Below, in pieces: positions 47,401 to 57,841 of a stretch of DNA of 64,000 nt. The stretch comes from Icerya purchasi (lineage: Eukaryota > Arthropoda > Insecta > Hemiptera > Monophlebidae): assembly GCA_039619475.1 (NCBI GenBank), contig CM077115.1, positions 417,268,557-417,332,556 of the forward strand. The letters run 5' to 3'. Both the position numbers and the translations under genes were made by a program. Below the pieces are notes generated by a model, which was given only the letters and a program-made list of their open reading frames with translations, was not told where the DNA came from and made no database searches. How positions within the stretch are numbered: the stretch's first letter is position 1; each line of letters starts with the position of its first letter.

Positions 47401-48097
47401 GCCGTCTTATATGTGAGGCCATGTTTGCTTTCATGTTTATGATTTGTGGAAAGTGATCACTGCCGCCCATGTCTTCATGATGATGAACCTCAATGAGATG
47501 GGCAATCTGACTAGAACTTAACGTAAAATAAATTGTGCTCCACGTTCTGTACATGGTACTGTAATGCGTAGGTTCGCTTGTATTATGGACGGAAAGGTTA
47601 TATTGCTCTATTATGCGAGTTAATAGTTTTCCTCTACTATCAGTTTTGTTGCTACCTAGAATCTCATCATGCGAATTGAAGTCACCGGTGAATATGAACG
47701 GTGCTGGGAGATTATTTATTATTGATGTGTGGGTACTTTCTTCTATTTTTGTGTACTGAGGAATATAGATAGTACATATTGAGACGGGAGGTGCTATATT
47801 AATGCGTATTGCTAGTGTTTGAATGTAGTCAATGTTGAGTTTTATTTCCGTGTATGTAATATCTTTCCGTATGACTATAAAAACGCCGCCATGCGCTTTT
47901 GGTTGAGCATTTAGACTTTTACATATTATATTATACGAAGGTAAAGTTAATGTTTGATGCGGCTGAAGATGTGATTCTTGTATGCATATAATAGATGGAT
48001 TATATGTAGCTATTAAAATTTGGAGTTCTTCAAGATGCCTGAAAACCCCATTACAGTTCCAGCTTATTATTTTTGTATCTCGTTGAGTAGCATTCAT
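44433..48097 (-). pseudogene. Element G ORF2: EN-RT-RNase H, 3 stops, 1 shift
   Basis: The endonuclease (48,097-47,216) has IISWNCNG, CIQESHLQP, AHGGVFIVI, FTGDFNSHDE and GGSDHFPQI. Two TGA codons at 47,216-47,224 disrupt a WW..EKC motif. The linker follows (ERRKRLKLLKRF, RRSWNEY). A frameshift lies near 46,735-46,750. RT: NYRPISLTFVLCKVFEKIV, QCGFRPSRSTIDQL, VAVFLDITKAFDRIW, then a TAG in the GVPQGS box at about 46,170, FADDFAIF near 46,080 and VKYLGLLFDQTLSWKQH. RNase H: YYTDAAK, SAELIAIKLAIE, IVFTDSLQAVNAI, WLPGHSKISGNTTADLAA. The end has RLRIGHTALTHKHLL and CQYCGQGPLTIEHILSDC. All domains are present, so decay is recent. Confidence 0.9.
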
Positions 48098-48105
48098 TAT
48101 TCTGG

Positions 48106-49698
48106 TTAATCTTCTTGTTGGGAGGAAGGATAGTCAGAAATTTCTTTGTCCGTGTTATTACATTTTTGTAATTTTTTGATTATTTTTGTAAATCTTGCTT
48201 TCATATATTTTTGTTCAAGTGACGGTTTAAGTAGCTGTAGTATGGTAACTAATTCGGACACATTTATGTCCAATATTTGTGCCACTTGGGATGGATTTAA
48301 TGACTGTTTTGTTCCTTCGAGAAACTGAATGAATTTATCGAATGACAGTTCATTTCCATCAGAAGTTGTAGAAACGTATTTTTTCAGCGAAGATAATTGC
48401 TGATGTATTGTTGATGTAGTTTCTGAGATGTCAGCGGTTTTTATATTCAAATGAGGCAATGGCGGTGTTGTAAAGTGATTTATTTCTGATTCTGAGTCCG
48501 ATGAGGAGCTTAATAAATCATCTGTTTCCATTTTTCCTTTACTTTGATCAAGCATAGTGGACGTTTGTTGGGATGGACTTGTAGTTTTCTTTTTCCGTCT
48601 CTTTTTTTGCTGTTTTGGTTTGTCTACTATCTCTGTTTCGGCGATAGTTTCGGTTGTCTTTGATGAGGTTTCTGAACGTGATCGTTTTAAATTATCCTTT
48701 AGATTTGATGAATTCGTGATTAAATGGGGAGTGTCATGTATTTCGTCCGACTCCTCTGAGACTTTGGTGTCTGGGTTGTTTATGGGGATTTGTTCTTTTT
48801 TCGTGGTGGGCGGTTCTGCGGTTGATGTATTTGTTATTATGGGTGTTTCATTGATATTCGTACAGTTTTCGGCTTTATGATGTTTTGCTTTGCATATAAA
48901 GCATATGGGGTCGTCTGTATTTATAAAAATCCTGTGATCATGGTTACGATAGTTTAGTAAAAAATTTGTAGGAATGTTAACTTCGTCGAAATTTGAAATG
49001 TAAACTTGTCTCCACCAACTAATTATGTGTCCAAATTCGGTATCAGTTGGGTCTATTCTTAAAATGGAAATAGGTGAGGCGAGTTTAAGCCCTAACTGTT
49101 GTATTAGGTATTTTCCAATTTCAGAGTTTGGAATAGTTGCTGATACGTTTGAAAGAATAATCTTCGTTGCTGGACTTCGCAGACGTCTTGCTTTAATTTG
49201 TCGTTGTGAGATTTCTATGGAGGCACCTGCTGACATGAAGCTATCTACAATCTGTATATTTTTGAGAAATATTAAAACACGGTTTTGACTAATGCGTGAT
49301 CCGGCTATGATGTTCGATGCGGTTCCTATTTTTTGTTTTAAAGCGATAAAATAGTCCTTTATGGGGGTGTCCGGTATGTAGGGAAAAATTATTCCTTGTT
49401 CATCGGATGGGTGTTCGAAACTTGTTAGCGGAATGATCTTGTTGTTATTATTTTTTTTTATAACGTGAGCGAAAGAATTATTTGGTACGGCGTGATTCGC
49501 ATTAGAAATTAAAGAATTATTACCTGCAGCGGCGGTAGTATAGTTACTTGTTTGTAAAGTTGATGTTTCCTGATAAGAAGATAAGCCTTTTGTGACGACG
49601 GTAGATAACGGCGGAAATTCATCTGGTTTGATTACATTCGACGTTTGTTCCGTTGGTCGGTGGTTATATTCGTTATCTTCATCGTCGATGTTGTCCAT
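48106..49698 (-). CDS. Element G ORF1, gag-like RNA-binding protein
   Basis: The frame of 530 codons is complete from ATG to stop. The N-terminal 100 residues are acidic, then Asn/Ser/Thr-rich. A folded-looking middle (residues 110-255) contains RQIKARRLRSPATKIILSNV and resembles the RNA-recognition-like gag region of I/Jockey elements. A CCHC knuckle (C-x2-C-x4-H-x4-C, CFICKAKHHKAENC) spans residues 266-279. The C-terminal part is Ser/Thr/Lys-rich with a basic KKRRKKK patch near residue 370 that could serve in nuclear entry, and an acidic SSSSDSESE stretch. It would bind the element RNA. The start is the first ATG after a 96-bp leader. It overlaps no other element gene; ORF2 follows after 8 bp. 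Confidence 0.88.
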   Translation of the reverse strand: MDNIDDEDNEYNHRPTEQTSNVIKPDEFPPLSTVVTKGLSSYQETSTLQTSNYTTAAAGNNSLISNANHAVPNNSFAHVIKKNNNNKIIPLTSFEHPSDEQGIIFPYIPDTPIKDYFIALKQKIGTASNIIAGSRISQNRVLIFLKNIQIVDSFMSAGASIEISQRQIKARRLRSPATKIILSNVSATIPNSEIGKYLIQQLGLKLASPISILRIDPTDTEFGHIISWWRQVYISNFDEVNIPTNFLLNYRNHDHRIFINTDDPICFICKAKHHKAENCTNINETPIITNTSTAEPPTTKKEQIPINNPDTKVSEESDEIHDTPHLITNSSNLKDNLKRSRSETSSKTTETIAETEIVDKPKQQKKRRKKKTTSPSQQTSTMLDQSKGKMETDDLLSSSSDSESEINHFTTPPLPHLNIKTADISETTSTIHQQLSSLKKYVSTTSDGNELSFDKFIQFLEGTKQSLNPSQVAQILDINVSELVTILQLLKPSLEQKYMKARFTKIIKKLQKCNNTDKEISDYPSSQQED

Positions 49699-49794
49699 CT
49701 TCCTCGGTGAAGGGGAAGAGGCCGAAATTTATACGTATGATGAAAGAGAACACAGAAATAGACTTCTTGACTAAACTCTTTATACACGCGAAAG

Positions 49795-50877
49795 TGCCAA
49801 TGAAGAACTAAACAGCTTCTTAATAACTCTAGAAAACGCCCTGTCTAACATTCATCTCTTCATCTCCGCTCCTAAAACAGCAGCTCCGTCTTCACCCTTC
49901 GGCCTTATAATACAGGCTCATTTGGGATAAATCTAAAAAATCATTCCATTCCAATAGTCAATTCTTTTCGTTATTTGGGCATCATTTTATCTCCGGCCTG
50001 TCTTTCCATGAATGTATCAGCCATTTATATGCTTCCTCGCTTAAAATCTTAAACCTTCTTAGGGCTCCACTGTTTATTTTTTATCTTCTTTGTTCTAGTG
50101 ATAAGATTTTCTTTTTTTTTTTTTTAGGTTTTATGAATGAAACAGGATTGTTATTTAATTTTTGTGCTATTTAATTTTTTCCCCTTATTTATTACAGTTT
50201 ATTTTGTTTATGTAAGTGGCTAGTTTTATTTTATTCTATTCTTTATCCATTTATGGGTTATTATAAATTTTTTTAGCTTTTCATTTTATGTTGTTTGAGT
50301 GTTGTTGATTGTGGGGCATTATTGGCCAGATGGACGTTGTAATTTGGTCCGAGCAAAAAAAAAATTAAAAAAAAAAACACTCTTACCTACGGGATGGGAA
50401 GGTGATCCTTCCATGTTAATAACGTTGTACAAATCTTTCATACGCTCCAAATTGGATTATTGTAATTTCTTATTTAGTAACTCTTCCAAATCCATTCACC
50501 ATAGATCGCCTCTAAAACAGTTACCTTCGGCTTTGCTCGGAGTTTTGAGATCATCTTCTATTCCAGCTACCCTATCTAAATACAACATTTGTCCTCTGTT
50601 CATCCGAAGATCTTATTTGGGTTATCGCTTTCTCATCAAACGTTTTTCCACTTCCTCGTTAAATATCAGTGACTCTTATTCTTTTATCCTCCGTCACTGG
50701 CACTTTTCCTCCGATAAAATTCTTATTCTATATCTCATATATATATATATATATATATACATATATCTATTCGCCTTTCCAAATTTTCCCCTTCTGTTAT
50801 TTCCCATCACAAACTCTCAGTTGTTGCCTGTTCTAGAACTGTTCCTTGCTTCCATTGCCGATAAAATAAAAATATAG
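49795..50877 (+). pseudogene. Element H ORF2, RT end to C-terminus (3' part)
   Basis: The frame resumes with ANEELNSFLITLENALSNIH, equal to the ATNELN..L.NALSTLH of the 53-kb copy. It decays up to LNLLRAP near 50,065, is split by the 306-bp insertion, and resumes with LLPTGWEGDPSMLITLYKS near 50,385-50,440. KLDYCNF and IRRSYLGYRFLIKRF follow near 50,605-50,645. The RNase H is deleted at the (AT)n run. The end reads LASIADKIKI with a stop at 50,875-50,877, the family's usual C-terminus. Confidence 0.8.
50072..50377 (+). mobile_element. 306-bp poly(A)-tailed insertion in element H
   Basis: The insert lies between a short direct repeat CACT (50,068-50,071 and 50,378-50,381). It ends GGTCCGAGC followed by A9-TT-A10, so it is a plus-strand retroposon. 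Removing it rejoins the frame of element H exactly (RAP|LLPTGWEGDP). No protein domain is visible in the T-rich body. The last part (TTGGCCAGATGGACGTTG) may be the 3' UTR of a 5'-truncated LINE. A short repeat of only 4 bp makes the exact ends slightly uncertain. Confidence 0.7.
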
Positions 50878-50955
50878 TTTTTAATCTGCTTCATTCATTT
50901 CTTCCATTTGGCTCGACTAATGTTCTCTGTTAGCAAACGCAAGAATAAAAAAAAT

Positions 50956-51570
50956 ATATAATTTTTATAACATAATTGACAAAAAAATTATCAATTGTAA
51001 TTTTTATACTTCTTATAAGTAGTGATAAAAAAAATAAAAATATTGCGATAAAAATACGAGTTTTTATAGCACAGAAGTTAAATTATTCAGACTAAATAAA
51101 AAAATTTGCAAGTGCGAAAGCTAGATAGGTGGTCATCTAGGTTTTTAAAAATCAAATTGGTTGTTCTTTTACTTTTAAGACTGATATTACTGTCTGCAGG
51201 ATAACAGTTTAAATAAAAGCTGTCAAAGAAAATATCAGTTGTTATTATTACTCATTTGACAAGTTCACATTCAGATATGCCTATAGATGTTTGGTCGGTC
51301 TGGTTTATACATAAAAAATTACGTTTCCTTTCGTCTGAATGTAAACTAGAGCTTTATTTTTTTATATCCTAATTCTTAGAATTCTTAGAGTTTACGTCAC
51401 TTCATCTTCTTAGTATCATTCGTCTATCGTACTGTATCCATTTCCTTCTCGTCATTATCTTCTCAGATTCTCTTCTGATGATAATTATCCGTAATAATAT
51501 TTCCTTCGATTTTTTTTCCACCGGAGTATTACTTAAAATATGCCTTAAATTTTTGCAATTGTAAGAGGCC
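50956..51570. other. Spacer between two convergent family A copies
   Basis: AT-rich sequence with no recognised feature, lying between the 3' end of element H (plus) and the 3' end of the large copy (minus). Its last bases AGAGGCC (51,564-51,570) may be a target-site duplication. Confidence 0.5.
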
Positions 51571-51643
51571 TTTTTTTTTTTTTTTCCTACCCTGGGCGCG
51601 CCAGCGGCCTTGACCCAACAACATGAAAAATTAACAGTTATAA

Positions 51644-54600
51644 CTAAATAACCAGGCGGTCAGAAATGGAGAGGACAAAGGACAGTAGCAATGGGATAAC
51701 TGAAGGCAATGGGAAGGAAAGAATATAGGTAGCGTTAAAGGGAGTAGGAAGACCCAAAACTAAAAGTTGGGTGTAAAGAATAGAGCGTTCGTTAGAGAGT
51801 GCTGAACATTCTAATAGGATGTGATTTGAATCACAAATACAAGAAGGCTCAGAAGCGTGAAGAGAACAGAAAGGAGAAGGGGACAAAGCGAATCGAAAGC
51901 GAGAAGAGGGGAGTAGAGAATGATTGATTCTAAGCCTAATTAAGGAAACAACAGTGGAACGGACAGATAGGAATAGATTGAAACCAAGGCAGGAAACTAG
52001 GAACCGGTTGAATAAGACGGTACTGAGAAAAGCGATTTGAGAATATAGATGGATACATGTCAGACCAAAGTCTGGAATGATTAGAGCGTGATAGAGAAAG
52101 AATGTCTGAGGAAGGGAAAGAGTCGAGGAAAGGACCAGTGCGGGCGGCTGAGCGAGCTAAAGAGTCATCTGAGTCATTTCCCTCAATATTGGAATGTCTA
52201 TGGAAATGGAGCGGAACGAGAACAAAGAGGAGACAAGAGATCGGATAGAGAGGATGATACCGTCAGAAGTATAAGAAGGAGGAGAGGAGATGGCTTGAAG
52301 AACGCCTTTGGAATCAGAGACAATCAGGAATTTGTGAACTCCACTCGTAGAGGATATGAATTGGATTGCACGAAGAATTGAGATCGATTCGGCTGAGAAG
52401 ATAGAGCAGAAGGGAGGAAGTCTGAAGGACTCAGAGTGTAGAAACGCAGGAGACGTATACGCACCACCCACGCCCCCATCACTCTTGGAGCCATCCGAGA
52501 AGATTAAGGCATGGCAAGGAAAAGAAGAGTTCAGCAGCTGAAAGAATTCGAAGTTGACTACATTGTGAGAGGAACAATTAGCTTGGACTGGAAGAGAGGA
52601 GAAATTGATGGGGTGCCATATGCTATTAAAGTCGAAAGAAAAGTAAGGAAGATTGTTATAAGAGGAAACGTAGGGAGAAAAATTGGAAACACGAGCAGCT
52701 ATATGCGATAAAATCGGAATTCTATGAGGCGCCAAGCGCCAGTGATTTTTGATATAAAGATAGGAAGGGATAATATTGGATGACAAAATGGGGAGGCGTT
52801 TTATTAAAAATCGATAACCGAGGAGTGAACGACGAATGGAAAGAGGTTGAGTGGAAGATACGGATAGAATCGCAGGAATAGGAGAAGATCTTAAAGCGCC
52901 AATGCATAGGCGAAGGCAGGAATTCTGAATTGCTTCAAGTTTCGAAAGGAGAGACTTGGAGGCACTGCCATAAATGAAGGAACAATAGTCGAGTTTGGAC
53001 AGAATAATCGATTTATATAGAATTAATAGAATGCACGGGTCTCCACCCCATCTGAGCGGTGATAAAGATTTGAGGAGATTAAGTCTTTTGATCGAGGAAT
53101 TATAGATATAATTAATATGTTCATGAAATGTAAGGCGACTATTTAAAAAAAGACCTAGATAACATATGGAATTAACAGTGGGAATAGGTGTACCAGATAC
53201 GCTGATGTTTATAAAAGCACGATTCAAGGGGCGGAGAGCAAAAATTATACAGGAAGACTTGGAAGGGGAAAGAGAGAGGTGGAGTGTAGATAGAGCATTG
53301 CTAAGATGGTACAATGAATGGTTTAACTCGTTGGTGGCAGAGGACAGAACATCTGAGGTGGAATAAACTAAAATGTCGTCAGCAAAAAAGAGAGAGAAAG
53401 AGGGAATAGGAAGCGAAGCAATATCGAAAGAGTAAATATTAAAAAGAGTGGGGCTAAGGCAGGATCCCTGGGGAAGCCCACGATAGACGCATCTAGAGGT
53501 GGAAAGAGAAGGAGAAGATAGATAAAGAGTTCTATGTTGAAAGAGGTTGAGTATAAGAGAGATAAAAACCGGTGGTAGATTAAGAGAGAGAAGTTTGGAG
53601 CCCAGAGAAGGAAGATGCACATTGTCGAATGCAGAGCAGACATCGACAAAAGAAGCGACAGTAAATTTCTTAGAAAGGAATGATTTATAGATATCTGCAA
53701 GGAAGGTACTGATGCAATCTACCGGGCCAAGCCCGGGGCGAAAACCGAATATATTAGAAGGAACTAGATTATTATGCTCAAGCCACCAAACAAGACGGTT
53801 GTTTATTAAACCTTCAAAGAGTTTGTGCAGACATGAGGCTAGGGAGATAGGACGGAAGGAACACTGATTTTTTTTCGGAATTGGAATGACGATGAAGTCA
53901 TTCCAAGACTCAGGAGTAAATCCAGAGAGTAGGAAAGAGTTGAAGATATTCAGAAGGGAGAGCAGCGAGGAAGGAGAGAGTTTTTTAAGAATAGGGAAAG
54001 AAAGACCGTCCAAGCCAGGAGCAGAAGGAGAGGTTTTGTTAAGAACGGACAAGAGTTCCTCGTAGCGGAAAGGGGACGATAGGAAATGAGGTTCTGAGGA
54101 ATTTGGAAGCGAAGGAATGATCGATTCCTCGAAAGTGGGGACATACGGAGGAGCAATAGAGTCCAAGAAGGAGTGAAGTTCAGGCAAAGAAGGATGGGAG
54201 AAGTGGGGACGCTCAGAAAGAGGAGATCTGAACGCTTTTGCCATTTTCCATATCTTAGAGAGAGGCGTATCTCAAGAGAAAGATGAACAAAATGATTTCC
54301 AAGAGTTCCTCTTGGCAGATTTTGAAATGTACCGAGCTTTTGCGTTGGCTTCTTTGTGAGCTAAAAAGTTGGATATTGAGGAACAAGAACGAAAGGCTTT
54401 GAAGGTAGCGGTGCTTCTTTGGAAGGCAACTTTACACTCTTCATTCCACCAAAGAGAGGGGGCATAAGAGGAAGAACGACCGCGCGAAAAGGAAGAAGGA
54501 GGGGAGGAAGCGGAAAGAGCAGAATATAGAGATTGAATGAAGAAGTTGTATTGGGATGACGGGTCGGGAAAATCCAGAATAAGGGGGATTGAGGAATCCA

Positions 54601-55366
54601 CCAAAGATCGGAATTTATTCCAATCTGTTTTGGAGAGAAGCCAGTGAGGAGCGTGCAAGGGCCCGAAAGATCTAGAAGGAAGAGCGTTGTTGAGAGTTAG
54701 GAGAATGGGGAGATGATCACTACCAAAAGTGCCGTCGAGAGTTCTCCAGGAGCTTACAAGACCAAGATTCGGAGATGAAAACGAGAGGTCGTTTGCACTA
54801 GAAGAAGATGGATGTTTGAAGAAAGTAGGAGAACGATCGTTGTGGAGAAAAAGATTATGGTTTAGAATGAGATTTTCCAGAGTCACACCGTTAGGATTGC
54901 GCCCTGCGCAGCCCCACATAGGGGAGTGCGCATTCCAGTCTCCACCAATAATAAATGGATCAGATAGGGATGAAAGGAATGAGGGCAAAGGAAGACTAGA
55001 GAGGCTGGAGTTGGGGGGGATGTACACGCAAGCAATATGTATAGGATTCGGGAGAAGATTTTCAAGAGAAATATGAATCATGTTAGGGTGGTTAGGAAGG
55101 GGCGGAGGAAGAAATGGGATATTGTGGGTGAGATAGGATAGATCGTGTCTAATTAAAATTGCAACACCACCATACCCATCCATACGATCAGATCGAACTA
55201 GGGAATAACCTTTGAAATCAAGAGACGAGGAGGATTTAAGCCAAGTTTCAGATAACAGTGCTACATGGATATTATAGAAGTCTAATAGACATTCTACACT
55301 TAGATTATTAGCTCGTAAGCTGCGGCAATTCCATTGAAGGATGTTTATGGCGCCGGACAGCGGCAT
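51644..55366 (-). pseudogene. Family A ORF2: EN-RT-RNase H-zinc, 1 stop, 2 shifts
   Basis: The likely start is MPLSGAINILQWNCRSL at 55,366; an upstream in-frame ATG at 55,459 adds a Leu-rich lead. The endonuclease has VALLSETWLK, GYGGVAILIR, GGDWNAHSPMWGC and DGTFGSDHLPILL. WWNEEC lies in the linker. A TGA at 54,272-54,274 interrupts the frame after KRNSWKSFCS. RT: FRPISLASCLHKLFE, FGFRPGLGPVDC, VDVCSAFDN, RGLPQGSCLSPTLFN, LFFADDILVYS, ICYLGLFLNSRLTFHEHI. RNase H: LIFSDGSKSDGGVGG, FSAESISILRA, LIVSDSKGVLQAI; a shift near 52,190 precedes HSNIEGND and a second near 51,990 restores the frame. It ends with CICDSNHILLEC and ISDRLVI. It copies family A RNA at nicked DNA. Confidence 0.9.
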
Positions 55367-55367
55367 T

Positions 55368-56168
55368 CTATTTAAAAGGAGAAGAAGAGGAATTAAAAGA
55401 ATGAGAAAAAGCAGCGGGAGAAGACAGAGCTGAAACTGAAATAAAAGAAAGGAAGGCAAGGGTAATAGGAAGGTTGTAATACATGAGAGGAGATCGCTTG
55501 TAGACGATCTTCCAACTTAAAGGAGAAGATGACAGTGGAAAAATAAGTAGAAGAGAGAAGACGTGTCCGAAGTTGGATACAGGCAAAATTAAAGGTACCT
55601 CGCCATTAGCGGTACCATCAGTAATAAAAAATAAACGGGAGAAGTACCTGCACGAACTGGGTTGATACCCAGTTTGTAGGCTTCCTTCCGACATAGTGTT
55701 GAAAAAGAGACGAGAGAAATACCTGCACGAACTGGGTTGACGACCAGTTTGTAGGCTTCCTTCCGACATATTGTTAAACCAGAGACGGGAGAAATACCTG
55801 CACGAACTGGGTTGACGACCAGTTTGTAGGATTCCTTCCATAATTATATAGCTATGTAGCATGAAGGAAAAATGGAATAAAATTCGAACTGAGGAAAGTT
55901 TTGAGTTGATGATTCCTGAGCGAACAGTTATCCTTGGCGAAACGGACGCAAAAGAAAAAAGGAGAAATAAGAGTAACAAGTATAGAATGGGATGCTGGAA
56001 GATGGTCAAAAAGGAGAAAGAAAGAACAAAGGATGAAAGAGGTGGTCTAGTTGAAATGAACGTGATTGGATAGGAAGGCTGAAAGATTATCAAGGAATGA
56101 GGAGGAGGAGGATATGTTAAAGGAGGCAAGGAGTTCCATGATAGCTGCGGAAATATGGGAGACAACAA
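55368..56168 (-). other. 266-codon open frame bridging ORF1 and ORF2
   Basis: This frame starts inside the end of ORF1 (overlap about 120 bp) and ends inside the first codons of the frame that leads into ORF2 (overlap about 90 bp). It lies in a frame different from ORF1. It includes three 25-residue repeats (core LQTG.QPSSCRYFSRL) and hydrophobic stretches. Its composition suggests that much of it may be open by chance, since the pyrimidine-rich minus strand avoids stops. The repeats are in frame throughout. Whether it is translated is unknown. Confidence 0.35.
55634..55852 (-). repeat. Three 75-bp tandem repeats between ORF1 and ORF2
   Basis: The motif CCTGCACGAACTGG recurs at 55,647, 55,722 and 55,797, exactly 75 bp apart, inside nearly identical units. 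Each unit can fold: AACTGG pairs with CCAGTT across an 8-base loop, extended by CCT/AGG outside. The period equals 25 codons, and the minus-strand frame spanning them is open. The units differ at only a few positions, so the expansion is recent relative to the element or selected. Confidence 0.9.
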
Positions 56169-57250
56169 AGGAAGAATCGTTTAGAGAGGAATTAGGAGAA
56201 AGAATAGGAGGAACTGGTAAGGGACTGGAAGATATGGGGGGGTTGGATTGGGGGGAGTCGTTGTGATTCAGTGCACAACCATTTAGTGGTAAATGAGAGT
56301 AAAGGGATGGAACGAAAGGAAATTGAGCAGAAGGCTTTGAGTAGGATTTGGGTTTGGAAGTTTTGTGGAAAGTGGGGGATTTGTGACGTGGAAGAGAGGG
56401 GAATTTAGAAGTTTTTAGGGAGACGTTTAGTAAGGAAATAGGGGCTGCGGCGCGATTAGCATAGGAGAAGGCTGGAGAGGCGGAACTGGAAGATTTAATT
56501 TTAACGGCTTCGTGAAAGGAGATGTTCTCGAAAGCCATAATTCTTTTTATGTCCTTCTGCCGCTGCCATTCGGGACAGGCTCGATCGGAAGCGCTGTGAC
56601 TACCTTTGCAGTTGCGACAAAAAGGAGGCTCCTGGAGATTTGTACAATCAGAGAAAGAATGTTTAGAGGAACAATGGGAACATGAGGGAAGAGAGCTACG
56701 GCAATGGCGTGCAATATGCCCGAAAAGGAAACAATTAGAGCACTGAGTGGGAGAACGGATACTTGGGGACACTGTAAAACGAAGTTTGTAAATGGATACA
56801 AACTCAGGGAGAGAGGATTTGGCAAATTTTAATTCGACACTTCTGGTGGGAACTTTGGTTCCATCGGAAGAGCGAAGGATGCGACGAATAGATACTATAG
56901 GGATAGACGTAACAAGCCCTCCTTTAATTTCCTCAACAGAGAAAGAAGGATGAACACCAGAAATAACACCAATTCTGTATAGAGTATTATGGGGAATGAA
57001 AGCTTTCAGGTCGTTAGAATTGAAGAAGGAGCGATTGTTTAGAAAGTCGTTGGCGGTGGAAATGGAGGGGAAGATATCAGAGATACGCCGTCTACCCTGA
57101 GGGGTAATGTCGGAGAAGGAGGTGGAAATTTTGCTGATGAGCCTGGCCAGCGCAAGCGGGTGGAAATTTCCAATGTTTTTATTGTCAGAGGTGTTCTCAA
57201 CGAAAACTTTGAATGGTCCTGGGTATTTGGACGGAAAAGTGTTTTCTAAG

Positions 57251-57763
57251 ATCATCCTCCCACCAAATTACTTTCTTATGGGTGCCAAGCCACACCGGAC
57301 TTAGGGGTAATTACTTAGCTGACATCGCTGCTAAGTCAACACTGTCGTGCCCCATGCCCTGTTCCCCTCCTCTTCCCACCGACATAGTAAAATCTATAAA
57401 AATTCTTGTGCAATCCCAATGGAAGCAAGATTGGCTCACTAGACAATCTTGCTTTCTAAGAGAGATAAAACACGGAATTGACCCTTGGTTCCCTCCTTCC
57501 GACCTCCCCAGAACCCACTTTGTGGCTATTGGTCATATTTCGCTGACTCATGATCATCTCCTACTTAATTGCGAGCCCCCTTTCGAATGCCCCTTTTGCT
57601 CCCTTCCCCCCTCTCCTACAGTAAAACACCTGCTCCTGGAGTGCCCATCCTTCGCGCTTCAGCGCGCCTAGCACCGGATAGCGTCTTTGCAGTCGTCTTT
57701 GGCCAACTCGCCTTTGAACATTGCAGACACTATTCGGTTTCTTCATACAACTAACCTATTTCG
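57251..57763 (+). pseudogene. RNase H end and zinc region of the nested element
   Basis: The frame reads ITFLWVPSHTGLRGNYLADIA near 57,270-57,330 (the fourth RNase H box, with Ser for Gly before His), a W-rich linker (SQWKQDWL), FVAIGHISLTHDHLLLN near 57,520-57,570 and CPFCSLPPSPTVKHLLLEC near 57,590-57,648. A shift near 57,660 leads to a C-terminal RFLHTTNLFRTI and a stop near 57,763. The start and all upstream domains are missing. Confidence 0.8.
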
Positions 57764-57841
57764 AACCATTTAACTCTCCGATTGCCATAGTGTCGTAATA
57801 GCCCCGGCAGCTGTACAAGACACTTAAAAAAAAAAAAAAAA
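57251..57841 (+). mobile_element. 591-bp I-type element 3' end inside family A ORF1
   Basis: A plus-strand, 5'-truncated retrotransposon with poly(A) at 57,826-57,841. Both sides join the two halves of family A ORF1 (…HIHDT and ENTFPSK…), as comparison with the copy at 8.5 kb shows. The target repeat is short, at most AAG/TAAG. The fragment holds the last RNase H box and the C-terminal zinc region. It resembles the C-terminal parts of element G and of the fragment at 7.4-8.0 kb. Confidence 0.88.

Larger units (their letters stand above)
44354..49794 (-). mobile_element. I-group retrotransposon 'G', full length, nearly intact
   Basis: The element is bounded by a 15-bp duplication TGCCAATGAAGAACT (44,339-44,353 and 49,795-49,809). 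On the minus strand it has a 96-bp 5' UTR, ORF1 (49,698-48,106), ORF2 starting 8 bp later (48,097-44,433), about 50 bp of 3' UTR and a poly(A) tail of about 28 (T-run at 44,353-44,380). The length of about 5.44 kb is normal for this group. ORF1 is open and ORF2 has three stop codons and one frameshift. It is the youngest large insertion visible here. It encodes all functions for its own copying but is probably not autonomous now. Confidence 0.93.
42629..50955 (+). mobile_element. Family A copy 'H', decayed, with two nested inserts
   Basis: The plus strand carries ORF2 of family A from the endonuclease start to the 3' UTR. It is interrupted by the I-type element G (44,354-49,794) and by a short insertion (50,072-50,377). 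Removing each insert with one target repeat rejoins the frame. The 3' end (50,880-50,955) resembles that of the copy at 15 kb (ending in an AAGAATAAA-type tail) rather than that of the 51.6-kb copy. An (AT)n run at about 50,737-50,760 replaces a deleted part of RNase H. The 5' limit is uncertain, and ORF1 was not found. Confidence 0.8.

Noticed and set aside
54729..55076. 115-codon plus-strand frame, and similar ones across 52.1-56.3 kb
   Set aside because: Antisense shadows of family A ORF1 and ORF2.
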